Assembly: GCA_964645765.1 (NCBI GenBank)
Contig: CAZYBE010000018.1
Coordinates: 1-61,227 of the forward strand
Source: CAZGMN01 sp964645765
Lineage (GTDB): Bacteria > Acidobacteriota > Aminicenantia > Aminicenantales > Aminicenantaceae
DNA: 61,227 nt
Direction of reading: 5' to 3'
Shown piece by piece: positions 16,543 to 25,385 of this stretch. Under the pieces are notes generated by a model, which saw only the letters and a list, made by a program, of their open reading frames with translations, was not told the DNA's origin and did no database searches. The first letter of the stretch is position 1. Each line of letters begins with the position of its first letter. A program made the translations under genes and the position numbers.

Positions 16543-17619
16543 TCATTCATCCTCGATCTTGTATTTCACAATGGAAGGAATTCCGTTTTCGTCTGTTTCC
16601 ACTGCATAAAGAAAATCCTCATGGACTGTTGATATTGTGCCATTAATCTTGATAAAAAAGTTGTCCAAATATCTTCCATTTTCATCAAAAACATCGATGA
16701 GGAAGCCTTTCTGCTTATCCTCTGTCGATGTCTTCACCCAGAGCTCATCTTTATTGATAAATAAACCCTCGATATCGTGTTCATATTTTTTCTTTGGTGT
16801 ATTGAACCTCTTTTGGAAGTCTTCTTCCCATTTTTCTACGACATGGTCTACTCTACGATATTTTCTTCCAAAACTCTTGATCACCTCTCCCTTATTCAAA
16901 TCTAAGGCTTCAATCATGTATTCGCTCGAATGGCAGACAAATATCCTCTGGTTTTCCCCATCGAGTATGGAAAGGAAAGGGTCCCAAGGTCTCCCCCCTC
17001 CGCCCTGAGCTAAAGCAACTAAAAAAGTTTTATTGAGGAAAGCATGGATTTCCTTTTTAGTTTTTCCATCTTTTGAAACGAGAACGATTACATTTTTAAT
17101 GTCATACAACTTGGATGTTTTTCTCTCGAAAGGATAGACTTTATTCAAAAAAACAAGATTGTTATCGGCCACGCCCATAAAATCATTGTAGGTTCCTGCT
17201 TCCAGCTTGAATTCATTGACGAGATTTCCCTCCAAATCCATGATGATCACTTTGCTCTTGACAAAATCAAAGATGAAGATTTCATTCTGGAGAAGTGAGT
17301 AACCGAAATAGTCAGAAATTTCTCCGGGACCTTCACCTTTTTTGTATAAATTTTTTAGGAATTTATCATCAGGAGAAAACTTCAAAAAATTAGCCGCATA
17401 GGGGTCTGAAATATAAATACTCCCATCCGTGGCGATTTTCACATCGCCTGGAGATTTGAAATAGAACTTTCCCAGCTCTTCTCTTATCAGCAGGACTTCT
17501 TTAAGCTTTAATATTCGACCGGCCTTGGGATTGGATGGCTTATCCGGGTTTTCCACGACCTGCTGGGCGTTCAAATGAACGAAGACTAAAAGAAGCGAAA
17601 AAAAGAGTCTCACTTTCAT
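16543..17619 (-). CDS. Secreted 6-bladed beta-propeller protein
   Basis: 358 residues with an N-terminal signal peptide ending near LNAQQ. The body shows repeated blade-like units (DGSIYISDPYAANFLKFSPD, NEIFIFDFVKSKVIIMDLEG, RIFVCHSSEYMIEALDL and others) typical of 6-bladed propeller proteins abundant in Bacteroidetes, Acidobacteria and Aminicenantes. The binding partner is unknown. It is a single minus-strand gene convergent with the accessory region. The flanks at 16458-16542 and 17620-17883 are AT-rich, with no other gene seen. Confidence 0.75.
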   Translation of the reverse strand: MKVRLFFSLLLVFVHLNAQQVVENPDKPSNPKAGRILKLKEVLLIREELGKFYFKSPGDVKIATDGSIYISDPYAANFLKFSPDDKFLKNLYKKGEGPGEISDYFGYSLLQNEIFIFDFVKSKVIIMDLEGNLVNEFKLEAGTYNDFMGVADNNLVFLNKVYPFERKTSKLYDIKNVIVLVSKDGKTKKEIHAFLNKTFLVALAQGGGGRPWDPFLSILDGENQRIFVCHSSEYMIEALDLNKGEVIKSFGRKYRRVDHVVEKWEEDFQKRFNTPKKKYEHDIEGLFINKDELWVKTSTEDKQKGFLIDVFDENGRYLDNFFIKINGTISTVHEDFLYAVETDENGIPSIVKYKIEDE

Positions 17620-17883
17620 AGCAACCTCTTTTTATCATCACCTGCCCACGCTGTCATTATTTCAAAATATATTTCAAGAGAAAAATCAATGTCAACAAAT
17701 AAAAGAATATTTAACATACAAAGAGTTGATAACATAAAAAATCGAGAATGTCTTGAAAAACCAGTTCAAGGTTCAGTTTATTTTTTCAAAAGAAATGGAT
17801 ATTTTTTACATTTCTGTGATTGATGAAATAAGCCATTCAAATAGAGCAAAGTCATAATAAAGGCACATTAGCTTCAGAAGAAG

Positions 17884-18894
17884 TTATAAATCTCTGATGT
17901 CGATGTAAATCTTATCTTTTTCTTCGGGAAAGACTCGTCCTTTGGCCAGAAAGCAGTAAGGAAAAGTGAAGAATCTGAAGCCCATCTCTTTCGCCCAGCT
18001 TAAAAGAGGGTCGTTTGTCCCCAGGAGAAGATAAAGATAAGTTCTCCCCTGGTCCAGGGCAAAATTATTGACAGAAGCCATGAGGCTCCGCAGGCTCTTT
18101 TTGTCCTTGGCATAAAGGTCAAACACAAACCAGCTGCGAATGATTTCATTCTTTCTGGGAATGGAAGGCATTTTCAAGAAAGGACGCAAGATTGCGCTTA
18201 TGCCCCTCATGACTTGGAAATGAAAAGCAATTCTGACGACTTGCTCGGCCAATATGTTTTCGTTTGTCCAGATTGAGCAGCCAGAATCGGATTCTTCTGA
18301 GCTCAGGCTGGAAACATATCCCTTTAGTCTTTCCTCCTCGAAAGAGGGCAAAAATTCATTCCCAGGATTATGCCGGAGATAGGACTCATGGATTTCAGGA
18401 GCGCTTCTCCCCAAGCCGGGCGCTGCACCCTTAAGCCTCTTGTAAACCGGAAAGATAACGTAGGTCAAAGGAAGGACGAGCTTAGGCTCAAAACTGCCGC
18501 AGACCAGTCCCAAGGCCTTCTCGTTTTCACCGTTGACTAAAGTATATTGGCAATCCGCATCCTTGCCGATGTCGTCAACAAGAGCCCAGGAGAGCTTTTT
18601 GCCGATTCCTCTTTTCCTGAATTCAGGATGGACACGGAGGTCATAGGCATACAAAGCCCGGATATTTTCCCCATGAAGCCTGACATTTTTTACCGCGCCG
18701 GCGATTATCCCGACAAGCTTCCCGCCAATTTTTGCGCAATAAATCTTGGAGCGATTGTAAATTTCTGAGCGGGCATGGAATGAGGGGCGGCGAAACTTTA
18801 ATTGGATTGAGCTGCCTTGAAGGCATTGATCTTCAAGAAGGAGGGCATCGCCGTCATCTTCTGGAGCGTAGGAAGTGATTCTCAGCTCAGTCAT
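17884..18894 (-). CDS. Two-domain GNAT N-acyltransferase
   Basis: 336 residues. The N-terminal GNAT domain carries the acetyl-CoA pyrophosphate loop RKRGIG (residues 93-98) after the usual strand AYDLRVHP. The C-terminal half has a second, degenerate GNAT-like fold (YLLLGTNDPLLSWAKEMGF). It is the last gene of a six-gene minus-strand cluster and overlaps the DUF3419 gene by eight bases. In that context it may acylate the amino group of a lipid headgroup made by its neighbour, but the substrate is not shown by the sequence. Confidence 0.8.
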   Translation of the reverse strand: MTELRITSYAPEDDGDALLLEDQCLQGSSIQLKFRRPSFHARSEIYNRSKIYCAKIGGKLVGIIAGAVKNVRLHGENIRALYAYDLRVHPEFRKRGIGKKLSWALVDDIGKDADCQYTLVNGENEKALGLVCGSFEPKLVLPLTYVIFPVYKRLKGAAPGLGRSAPEIHESYLRHNPGNEFLPSFEEERLKGYVSSLSSEESDSGCSIWTNENILAEQVVRIAFHFQVMRGISAILRPFLKMPSIPRKNEIIRSWFVFDLYAKDKKSLRSLMASVNNFALDQGRTYLYLLLGTNDPLLSWAKEMGFRFFTFPYCFLAKGRVFPEEKDKIYIDIRDL

Positions 18895-19993
18895 GAGTCT
18901 TCCTCCTCATTTTTTTTATATCGCCGATGATAAAACTAAAAAATATCGAATCATCCATTCTCTCCAGCTCCTGCTCCAGGAAAATGTCCCGGCTCACATA
19001 AGGCTTGACAGGGCCGGGCAACTCCCTTTTTACCAGAAATTGCCTTTCGCAGATGCGCGCTCCCGGAGAGGCGGTCTGGAGAACTCCTCTCCAGATTCTT
19101 TCGTATTCTTTCTTATCCGTGTAGGAAGAAAAGTCTGAGAGCGAATATTTATCAAATTCGTTTTGATGACTATTCTCTAAATAATCTCCGAGGGGTCGAT
19201 TCACGATTTTAATCGATGAAAGATTTCTCTTGATGGTGCTGAAATTCTCCTTTTTAAGGTGAGGAGGCAGGGCTTCGCTTCGCTCGTATCTTCCAAAAAA
19301 AAGAAGGTTGGCGTAGGCGCTGCTTTGGATCAAAATATTTTCAAAGGCCTGATTGAACTTCAGGTCAAAGTAAGAGCAAATAGAAAAGCGGCGCTGGACA
19401 TAGCGGTAAAAACCCGGGTCCTGAAATAAAAGCTTCCACACAACCCTCTGAGAAACGAGGTGGAGAAAAGCGCGCCACTCTCGGCTATTCCAAACACGAT
19501 GCCACAGCTTGGCTTGTTCCTCGATTGTCTGAGATGAAAAAAGCTGATGAAGAATCTTGGGCCGAACGATGCTCATGATGAAAGCCAGCCTCCTGAAATA
19601 TCTCTCCCAGCCGCCCTGATAGATAACCCCATTTTCGACCATCCGCAAATGCCTGTCCCAAAAGCCCTTGGCTTCCACAGAAAGCCTCTTGCTCAAAGCT
19701 CTGTAAATTTCCCTTCGCCTCTCGGAGGGATGGACTCCCAAGAATTGGAGGAATTCTTCATACTCCAAGTCCTCCATGGCCCTCATCTTCAGCTCTAAAA
19801 GAAAATTCTGACAGGGGTTGAAATCAATCGAGACAAGGGTCTTTGGCCTTTGGATGAGGAGGTCGAGTGAGCGGGCGCCGCTTCCGGTGATGCAAAGCAC
19901 AGTGTCGCTTCGATTGATTTTGAGCGCCTTCATTTCTGAGCGGCTGTCCTCATTGGAAGAAGAATAGTTAACTCTCTCGAGGTAAGCTTTCAT
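18887..19993 (-). CDS. DUF3419 / BtaA-like SAM-dependent 3-amino-3-carboxypropyl transferase
   Basis: 368 residues. The segment SDTVLCITGSGARSLDLL, followed by LVSIDFNPCQNFLLELKMRA, is the hallmark of DUF3419 proteins such as BtaA, which move the 3-amino-3-carboxypropyl group of SAM onto diacylglycerol in betaine-lipid synthesis. A second family segment is FDKYSLSDFSSYTD followed by LQTASPGARICER. There is no BtaB-type N-methyltransferase next to it. It overlaps the ATPase gene by four bases and the GNAT gene by eight. The homoserine-type transfer is known for the family; the acceptor here is inferred. Confidence 0.8.
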   Translation of the reverse strand: MKAYLERVNYSSSNEDSRSEMKALKINRSDTVLCITGSGARSLDLLIQRPKTLVSIDFNPCQNFLLELKMRAMEDLEYEEFLQFLGVHPSERRREIYRALSKRLSVEAKGFWDRHLRMVENGVIYQGGWERYFRRLAFIMSIVRPKILHQLFSSQTIEEQAKLWHRVWNSREWRAFLHLVSQRVVWKLLFQDPGFYRYVQRRFSICSYFDLKFNQAFENILIQSSAYANLLFFGRYERSEALPPHLKKENFSTIKRNLSSIKIVNRPLGDYLENSHQNEFDKYSLSDFSSYTDKKEYERIWRGVLQTASPGARICERQFLVKRELPGPVKPYVSRDIFLEQELERMDDSIFFSFIIGDIKKMRRKTHD

Positions 19994-20691
19994 ATTTGCC
20001 TTTCCTCCTTTATTCTTCCGTCTTCCATATGGATGATGCGCCGGGCATAAGACCTAATCCGGGGATCATGGCTGACGATAATGACAGCTTTGTTTCTTTT
20101 CTGGGCCAAATGGCAGAGAAGCTGGATGGCTGCTTGACCGGCATGGGAATCAAGGCTTCCCGTCGGCTCATCGGCGAGGACAAGCCTCGGGTCATTGGCT
20201 AAAGCTCGAGCAATGGCCACTCTCTGTTTTTCTCCTCCGCTCAAGGCTTTTGGGAAAAAATCCGCCCGATGCAATATCTCGACCTCATCCAGAAGCATTT
20301 CGGCCTTTTCACTGGAATCAGGCCGCCCCATTCCAGTCAGGTTCAGAATAAGCTCAACATTCTCTCTGGCTGTAAGAAAATCGAGGAGGCGAAAGCTCTG
20401 GAAAATAAACCCGATGTTTTTCAGCCTGAAAAGAGCCAGCTCTCTTTGGCTGAGGCCTATGACATTGTTTCCACAAATCTTGATCGTCCCTGAATAAGGC
20501 TTGAGGAGGCATCCGATCATCGACAGGAGAGTTGTCTTGCCGCTTCCGTTGGGTCCGCTGATAAGAAGAGTTTCTCCCTGTTTGACTTCAAGACTGACAT
20601 CCACAACCGCCTGGACCGTGACACTGGAATTGCTAAAATAAGTTTTAGAGAGATGTTCAATCTCAACAATCGGTAAATCTCGCGCGGCCAT
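19990..20691 (-). CDS. ABC transporter ATP-binding protein (LolD/MacB type)
   Basis: 233 residues from the ATG at 20691, which overlaps the permease stop by one base (TGATG). The longer upstream frame would run into the permease gene. Walker A is GPNGSGKT, the signature is LSGGEKQR, Walker B is LVLADEPTGSLD, and the switch His is in SHDPR. The ADEPTGSLD form is typical of LolD, MacB and FtsE ATPases that work with FtsX-like permeases, moving lipids, lipoproteins or peptides by mechanotransmission rather than through a channel. Confidence 0.93.
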   Translation of the reverse strand: MAARDLPIVEIEHLSKTYFSNSSVTVQAVVDVSLEVKQGETLLISGPNGSGKTTLLSMIGCLLKPYSGTIKICGNNVIGLSQRELALFRLKNIGFIFQSFRLLDFLTARENVELILNLTGMGRPDSSEKAEMLLDEVEILHRADFFPKALSGGEKQRVAIARALANDPRLVLADEPTGSLDSHAGQAAIQLLCHLAQKRNKAVIIVSHDPRIRSYARRIIHMEDGRIKEERQI

Positions 20692-21812
20692 CAACGAAAG
20701 ACCTCCATCGGAAAGATTCGGGCTAATTTTCGAACCGGCGCCAAGGAGCCGGCTGTCCCGATCAGGACTGAGGCGACAAAGACCCAAGCGGCAGACGCGA
20801 AGGTCAGGACAAGCGATAACTCTGGAACGAGATTCACAAGCAGCGGCCCAAGAGCTCCATTGAGCCCGAGTCCGAATAAAAATCCCAAAGAAGAGCTGAA
20901 AATTGACTGCCGCGTCACAAGAAGGAATAAATATTTTTGACTTGCCCCGACAGCTTTGAGCAGCGCATAGTCCTCCCTCTTCTCCAAGATCGAGCCATAG
21001 AGCATAAGGGTGATCACAGCTACACCCACAGCGCCGCCGAAGAGAGCGATTGTCCAGAAAATGGGGAGAACGCCGGTTTTTATTTCCTCTATATTGTTCT
21101 GGATAAATTGCGTCTTGCTAAAAACCGAAATTCCCGGAATTGCCTTTTTTAAAGAACGAATAAACTCTGCCTGATTGACATTTTTTTTCAGGGTCAACAA
21201 ATAAAAGCTGACAACGTCTTGAAACTTGAGAAGCCGCTCAGCCTCCTTGAGATTGATGAAAACAAACTGGGTGACAATAGCGTTTGTCCCGGCGCAAATT
21301 CCAGCGATCCGGAAATGATTTCCCTGAATCTCAAGAGTGTCTCCAAGCGAAAGATTGTATTTGGCGGCAAAAGCCTTATCGACGATAATCTGGCCGTTGT
21401 CAATCGTGGCCGTGCCGCGAACCAGGGGCGAGGGCTGTCCCAGCCGGGATTTCGGGTCAAACCCAAAAAGAAGAAGAGTCACCGTGTGTCCCTTCACTTT
21501 TACTGCGCCCAGCAGGCGGAGAATTCCGGTCAGGTTTTCAAGGCCTTCCATCTTTTTCATTTCCTTTTCCAGGGCTGCGGACAAAAAAGATGAACTGCGG
21601 ATAAGGTTTGTGGAGTTGTCCTCGCAGACCCAAATTTCTGCAGGGCTGTGAAGGACATAATTGGCTGCACCCTTCTTTACGCCTTCATAAACTTCAAATA
21701 AAAAAAGAATGAGCACGACAGAAAAGCCGACGCCTCCTGTTGTAAACAGAAAACGGGCCTTTTCCCTCCAGATCATTCTTCGGGCAAGTGGAAGAGAGGC
21801 TAAAATCTTCAT
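20691..21812 (-). CDS. FtsX-like ABC transporter permease
   Basis: About 373 residues: one N-terminal membrane helix (about 23-45), a large extracytoplasmic MacB-like domain, and three C-terminal helices with the FtsX signature KREDYALLKAVGAS. The start at 21812 is chosen because its ATGA overlaps the lipid-kinase stop and GAGG lies eight bases upstream; GTG at 21821 is the alternative. It forms a transporter with the next gene, probably for the lipid product of the cluster or a lipid-linked cargo. Confidence 0.9.
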   Translation of the reverse strand: MKILASLPLARRMIWREKARFLFTTGGVGFSVVLILFLFEVYEGVKKGAANYVLHSPAEIWVCEDNSTNLIRSSSFLSAALEKEMKKMEGLENLTGILRLLGAVKVKGHTVTLLLFGFDPKSRLGQPSPLVRGTATIDNGQIIVDKAFAAKYNLSLGDTLEIQGNHFRIAGICAGTNAIVTQFVFINLKEAERLLKFQDVVSFYLLTLKKNVNQAEFIRSLKKAIPGISVFSKTQFIQNNIEEIKTGVLPIFWTIALFGGAVGVAVITLMLYGSILEKREDYALLKAVGASQKYLFLLVTRQSIFSSSLGFLFGLGLNGALGPLLVNLVPELSLVLTFASAAWVFVASVLIGTAGSLAPVRKLARIFPMEVFR

Positions 21813-22735
21813 CGGCAACACCTCAGCCGCTTGGACAAAATTTTAAACCTGGCCTGGCTCACCTGAATAACCTCGCCATCCATTTCCAGGGCAAAAGGCC
21901 GCTCCGATTCAAAAAAGAGCTCCTTGGCCAGCCAGGAATAAGTCTTTGGATAACCGTTGAACTTTCGCTTATAAAGCCTGACCAATGCCCGCACAGCTTC
22001 GAGCTTGGCCATATCAGAACAAAGGTTGACGCCAAGGTTTCCGTCATCCGGCGAGACATCCGTGTCGTAGCAAAGATTGCCTGCAAAATGAGGATTCTTG
22101 ATCACGCCTAAATTGGTCAGATTGAATTTTTGGGAACTCTCATTATCCAAAGTCAGCCTGCAGGGGATGTTTTTATAGTGAAAAATCGTCATTAGAGCAG
22201 AGGCGACGATAGCGGCTTCATGAGAAAATCTTTTTATTCTGACGATCGCCGGCACTCTTGAATTATAAAGGGCATTGGCTTCAGCCGTAATGCCGAGACT
22301 GGCATTGACCAGGCAGTAGCTTGTGGCAAGCCGGTCTTTGCCTTTTCTGTGCTCAACGGAAATCACATCACAATAAATCTGATTCTCTCGATCGAGACGA
22401 ACCGGAATTCCTTCTATATATGACTCGGGGCGGAAGGGCTTGTGGAAATCATTGCTCGAGCCGAGGCCAACGGCTCCAAGGATAATTTCCTGTTTTGAAG
22501 AATTCAGGTTTAAAAGAGCGTTCAGGAGGAGATGGACCGTTCCGTCGCCGCCAGCAGCGATAAAAAAATTTTCCCCTTCCTTGAAAGCTCTTTGGACCTG
22601 AGCTTCAATACTCTCTGGAGATTGAATCTTTTCTGCCTCAAAATTGCCGTACTGACGGCGGAGCGAAGGCTCAATTCTCAGCCATTTTTTCCAGCCATAG
22701 CCGAAGTCACAATGAGGATTGATGTAGAAGCGCAT
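21809..22735 (-). CDS. Diacylglycerol/sphingosine kinase-family lipid kinase
   Basis: 308 residues from ATG at 22735. The longer frame from 22780 runs into the UbiA gene and is rejected. The nucleotide-binding motif AAGGDGTVH (about residues 60-68) is complete. The second family motif GTGNDFAR is changed to GLGSSNDFHK. Members phosphorylate diacylglycerol, undecaprenol-like or other lipids. It begins one base after the UbiA stop, so the two are tightly linked. In this cluster it may phosphorylate the prenylated or glyceride lipid. Confidence 0.85.
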   Translation of the reverse strand: MRFYINPHCDFGYGWKKWLRIEPSLRRQYGNFEAEKIQSPESIEAQVQRAFKEGENFFIAAGGDGTVHLLLNALLNLNSSKQEIILGAVGLGSSNDFHKPFRPESYIEGIPVRLDRENQIYCDVISVEHRKGKDRLATSYCLVNASLGITAEANALYNSRVPAIVRIKRFSHEAAIVASALMTIFHYKNIPCRLTLDNESSQKFNLTNLGVIKNPHFAGNLCYDTDVSPDDGNLGVNLCSDMAKLEAVRALVRLYKRKFNGYPKTYSWLAKELFFESERPFALEMDGEVIQVSQARFKILSKRLRCCR

Positions 22736-22736
22736 C

Positions 22737-23732
22737 TTACACCTGCTCCTTCGCCGGCCTCCTCTTGAGTATCCATTCAAAGCTTATGTAAAAAAGAACT
22801 CCTGCTGGTATCCACTCCGGCCTCAGGCAAAAGGCCTCAGCAAGGTGAAGGAGGACAAAACCGCGGACGACATTGGCGATCGGCTTGAAGGCAAGCTCTT
22901 CATTCCTGATCTTGTGGATTCGGACCTGGGCCAGGACAAAGAGTGCGGCTGCGCCAGCAAAGACAACAAGGGAAACCCATCTGAATGAGAAGACTTTTTC
23001 AGCCAGAATGACCCCGAAAATTCCCCAGCCGGATGCCAGAAGCGAAAGTCCGGCAAAGATGTCGCAGACCACAGCTCCTTTCTGCCAGCCAAAAACCACA
23101 AGAAACGTGTTGTAGCCGCTTTTTCTGTCGGCGCTGATGTCCTTGTAGTATCCCATGAGAACAAAGTTGGCATAGCTGAAAAAGACGCTAAGGACAACCG
23201 CCAGAAGCATGCCTTCTTGAAAAACTGACGAGGGAGAGCTCTCCCTGCCAGAAGACACCATCTTTCCGATTATGGGAAGAAAAGCAACGATCCAGGCATT
23301 GTAAAATGGCCCAGCCCACCAACGCCTTTTAAAATAAGTATAGGTGATTAAACCGAAGACGGCTGGAAGCCCCAGGAATATGGTTTTCGGGTTGAGGATA
23401 AACAGGACAGCGCAACCGGCAAAAAGCCCGACAAGGCTGACAGGCAGAACCTGGGCACGGTTAATAATTCCCTGAATCAGGGGACGATAAGGGGAGGAAA
23501 TGGCATCAGTGTCCATTTGAAAAGAATCTGTGACTCCCTGTGAGAATCCGTAGGAAAGGAAAAAAACAATAAAAGCCAAGGCGGTGATGCCAATCTCTCG
23601 TTGAGGGCCGTCTGCGAATCCAGCCATGCCTGCCACGGCCGAGACAAATAAAAGATAAGGCCTCATGGTAATCCAGTAAGCTTTCCAGAAAGTACTGCTC
23701 CCTAACCGCGCGTATGGCTTTTTATTGGCCAT
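22737..23732 (-). CDS. UbiA-family membrane prenyltransferase
   Basis: 331 residues with about eight or nine membrane helices. The ATG at 23732 is set by an AGGAGG five bases upstream. The first Asp-rich motif is GVTDSFQMDTDAISSPYRPL (residues 66-85) and the second is YYKDISADRKSGY, both needed to bind prenyl diphosphate through magnesium. Family members attach isoprenoid tails to quinone rings, chlorophyllide, haem or glyceryl phosphates. The neighbours here are lipid enzymes, not quinone genes, so an isoprenoid-lipid role is likely. It is the first full gene of the cluster. Confidence 0.88.
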   Translation of the reverse strand: MANKKPYARLGSSTFWKAYWITMRPYLLFVSAVAGMAGFADGPQREIGITALAFIVFFLSYGFSQGVTDSFQMDTDAISSPYRPLIQGIINRAQVLPVSLVGLFAGCAVLFILNPKTIFLGLPAVFGLITYTYFKRRWWAGPFYNAWIVAFLPIIGKMVSSGRESSPSSVFQEGMLLAVVLSVFFSYANFVLMGYYKDISADRKSGYNTFLVVFGWQKGAVVCDIFAGLSLLASGWGIFGVILAEKVFSFRWVSLVVFAGAAALFVLAQVRIHKIRNEELAFKPIANVVRGFVLLHLAEAFCLRPEWIPAGVLFYISFEWILKRRPAKEQV

Positions 23733-23752
23733 TTTTCCTCCTCGTTTGAGTG

Positions 23753-23860
23753 TCAAATCAGGCCCACCCGTTTGCCGACAAGCTTGAATTTATCAACGGC
23801 AAACTCCAATTCTTTTGTTCCCTCCTTTTTTGAATTCTTATTTTTTATTAAGTTCTTCAT
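23753..23860 (-). CDS. Possible 35-residue upstream peptide of the lipid cluster
   Basis: An ATG frame encodes MKNLIKNKNSKKEGTKELEF and ends FKLVGKRVGLI, 20 bases before the UbiA start. A strong internal AAGGAGG could instead start translation at an in-frame TTG codon 18. It may be a leader peptide or a chance frame. There is no homologue I recognise. Confidence 0.3.
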   Translation of the reverse strand: MKNLIKNKNSKKEGTKELEFAVDKFKLVGKRVGLI

Positions 23861-23978
23861 CGTTTTCTCTCATCTTTTGCTTATAATCTAACCCTATGCA
23901 GAGGGAAAGTTGTTACGGTTTTGTAAAAAATTTGTTAAAAGATTGTTAAAAAATCGCAGGCTTAGACGGCCAATTCCC

Positions 23979-25385
23979 TCAGGCAGGGCCCCAGCGCATC
24001 AAGACTGGCGGGATGAGGGAAAGAAGGCCAAAGATGACCCAGAGCAGAAGAAGCGGGATGAACCATTTTGCCCATTTCTCCCAGTTCAGTCTGGCAAGGC
24101 CTAACACTCCCATTGTCACGGCGGAGGTAGGAAGGATAGGGTTTATATACTCAGCGAGCTGAAAGGCAAAGACTGCAGTCTGACGGGTTATGCCCACCAG
24201 GTCGCCGAGAGGAGCCATGATGGGCATGGTCAGAGCAGCCTGGGCCGTTCCTGAATGGACAAAGAAATTGATGATGCACTGGCAGACAAACATCAGCTGG
24301 GAAGAAATGACGGGATGGAAACTCGAGATGACCTTGGCCATGGAGTAAAGCAATGTATCCAGGATTCTCCCGTCCATGGCCACAACCAGAATGGCCCTGG
24401 CACAGCCGATGATCAGGGCAACATTGACCATATCCTTTGCTCCCTCGATAAAGGACTTGGCCAACTCTGTTGAGCTCAGCCTGCCTAAGATTCCACAAAG
24501 AATCCCCAGGGCAAGGAAAAGGCCGGCGATCTCGTTGATATACCATTTGAAGCGGAGGATTCCAAAGACCAAAAGAATCATGCCCAGAAGGAAGAGAATA
24601 AGCACTAACCTGTGTGAGCTGAGAATCTTGACTTTCTCTTGGCTTGTGATGTTAATCTCAAGGCTCTTCCTCTTCTCCAAATCATCTCCATAAGTCGGGC
24701 TGATTTTCGGGTTTTTTAAAACCCGGGAGGCATAGCGCATGACAACTGCTATGGCTATAGCTGTCCCGATGGCCCAGACCGCAAGCCTATAGCCGATTCC
24801 AGAATAAAGGGGCAGGCCGGCGATTCCCTGAGCAATTCCCACGGTAAAGGGGTTGAAGAAGGCACCGGCAAAACCCGAAGCCGCCCCGATAAATGGAATG
24901 CAAACACCGACAATGGTGTCGTAGCCGAGAGAGAGGGCCAAGGGAACAAAGATGAGGACAAAGGGCATGGCCTCCTCGCACATGCCGAAGATTGCACCGC
25001 CAAGAGAAAAAACAATCATAGTTACCGGAATGAGCAGGGCACGCAAGGCTTTGCTCTGGCCAAACTTCAAGGCAAGATTGTGGATAAAGGCAGTGATGGC
25101 CCCTGTCTTCTGGATGACGGCAAAAGCACCGCCAACAATAAAGACGAAGACGATGATCGGTGCTGCTTCGATGAATCCTTTAACCGGAGAAATGAAAAGC
25201 GCGCCAAACCCTTGATGTCGATGTTCGCTGAATCGAAAAGAGCCGGCAACAGGAATGGTCCGGCCATCTTTTTCTATTCTATCGAACTGGCCTCCAGGGA
25301 CAATCCAGGTGGCGATCACGGTCAGAACCACCATCAAGTAGATGAGGACGAGAGTGTGGGGCAGCTTTGTTTTTCTCAAGCTCAT
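23979..25385 (-). CDS. YfcC-family (DcuC/ArcD-like) membrane carrier
   Basis: 468 residues with about 11-12 membrane helices. It belongs to the YfcC/C4-dicarboxylate anaerobic carrier group by features such as MIVFSLGGAIFGMCEEAMPF, GAASGFAGAFFNPFTVGIAQ and VHSGTAQAALTMPIMAPL. Members move dicarboxylates, basic amino acids or short peptides. Its ATGA overlaps the cyanophycinase stop, so the two are co-translated. That suggests it imports the Asp-Arg dipeptides or the amino acids released by that enzyme. Confidence 0.85.
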   Translation of the reverse strand: MSLRKTKLPHTLVLIYLMVVLTVIATWIVPGGQFDRIEKDGRTIPVAGSFRFSEHRHQGFGALFISPVKGFIEAAPIIVFVFIVGGAFAVIQKTGAITAFIHNLALKFGQSKALRALLIPVTMIVFSLGGAIFGMCEEAMPFVLIFVPLALSLGYDTIVGVCIPFIGAASGFAGAFFNPFTVGIAQGIAGLPLYSGIGYRLAVWAIGTAIAIAVVMRYASRVLKNPKISPTYGDDLEKRKSLEINITSQEKVKILSSHRLVLILFLLGMILLVFGILRFKWYINEIAGLFLALGILCGILGRLSSTELAKSFIEGAKDMVNVALIIGCARAILVVAMDGRILDTLLYSMAKVISSFHPVISSQLMFVCQCIINFFVHSGTAQAALTMPIMAPLGDLVGITRQTAVFAFQLAEYINPILPTSAVTMGVLGLARLNWEKWAKWFIPLLLLWVIFGLLSLIPPVLMRWGPA

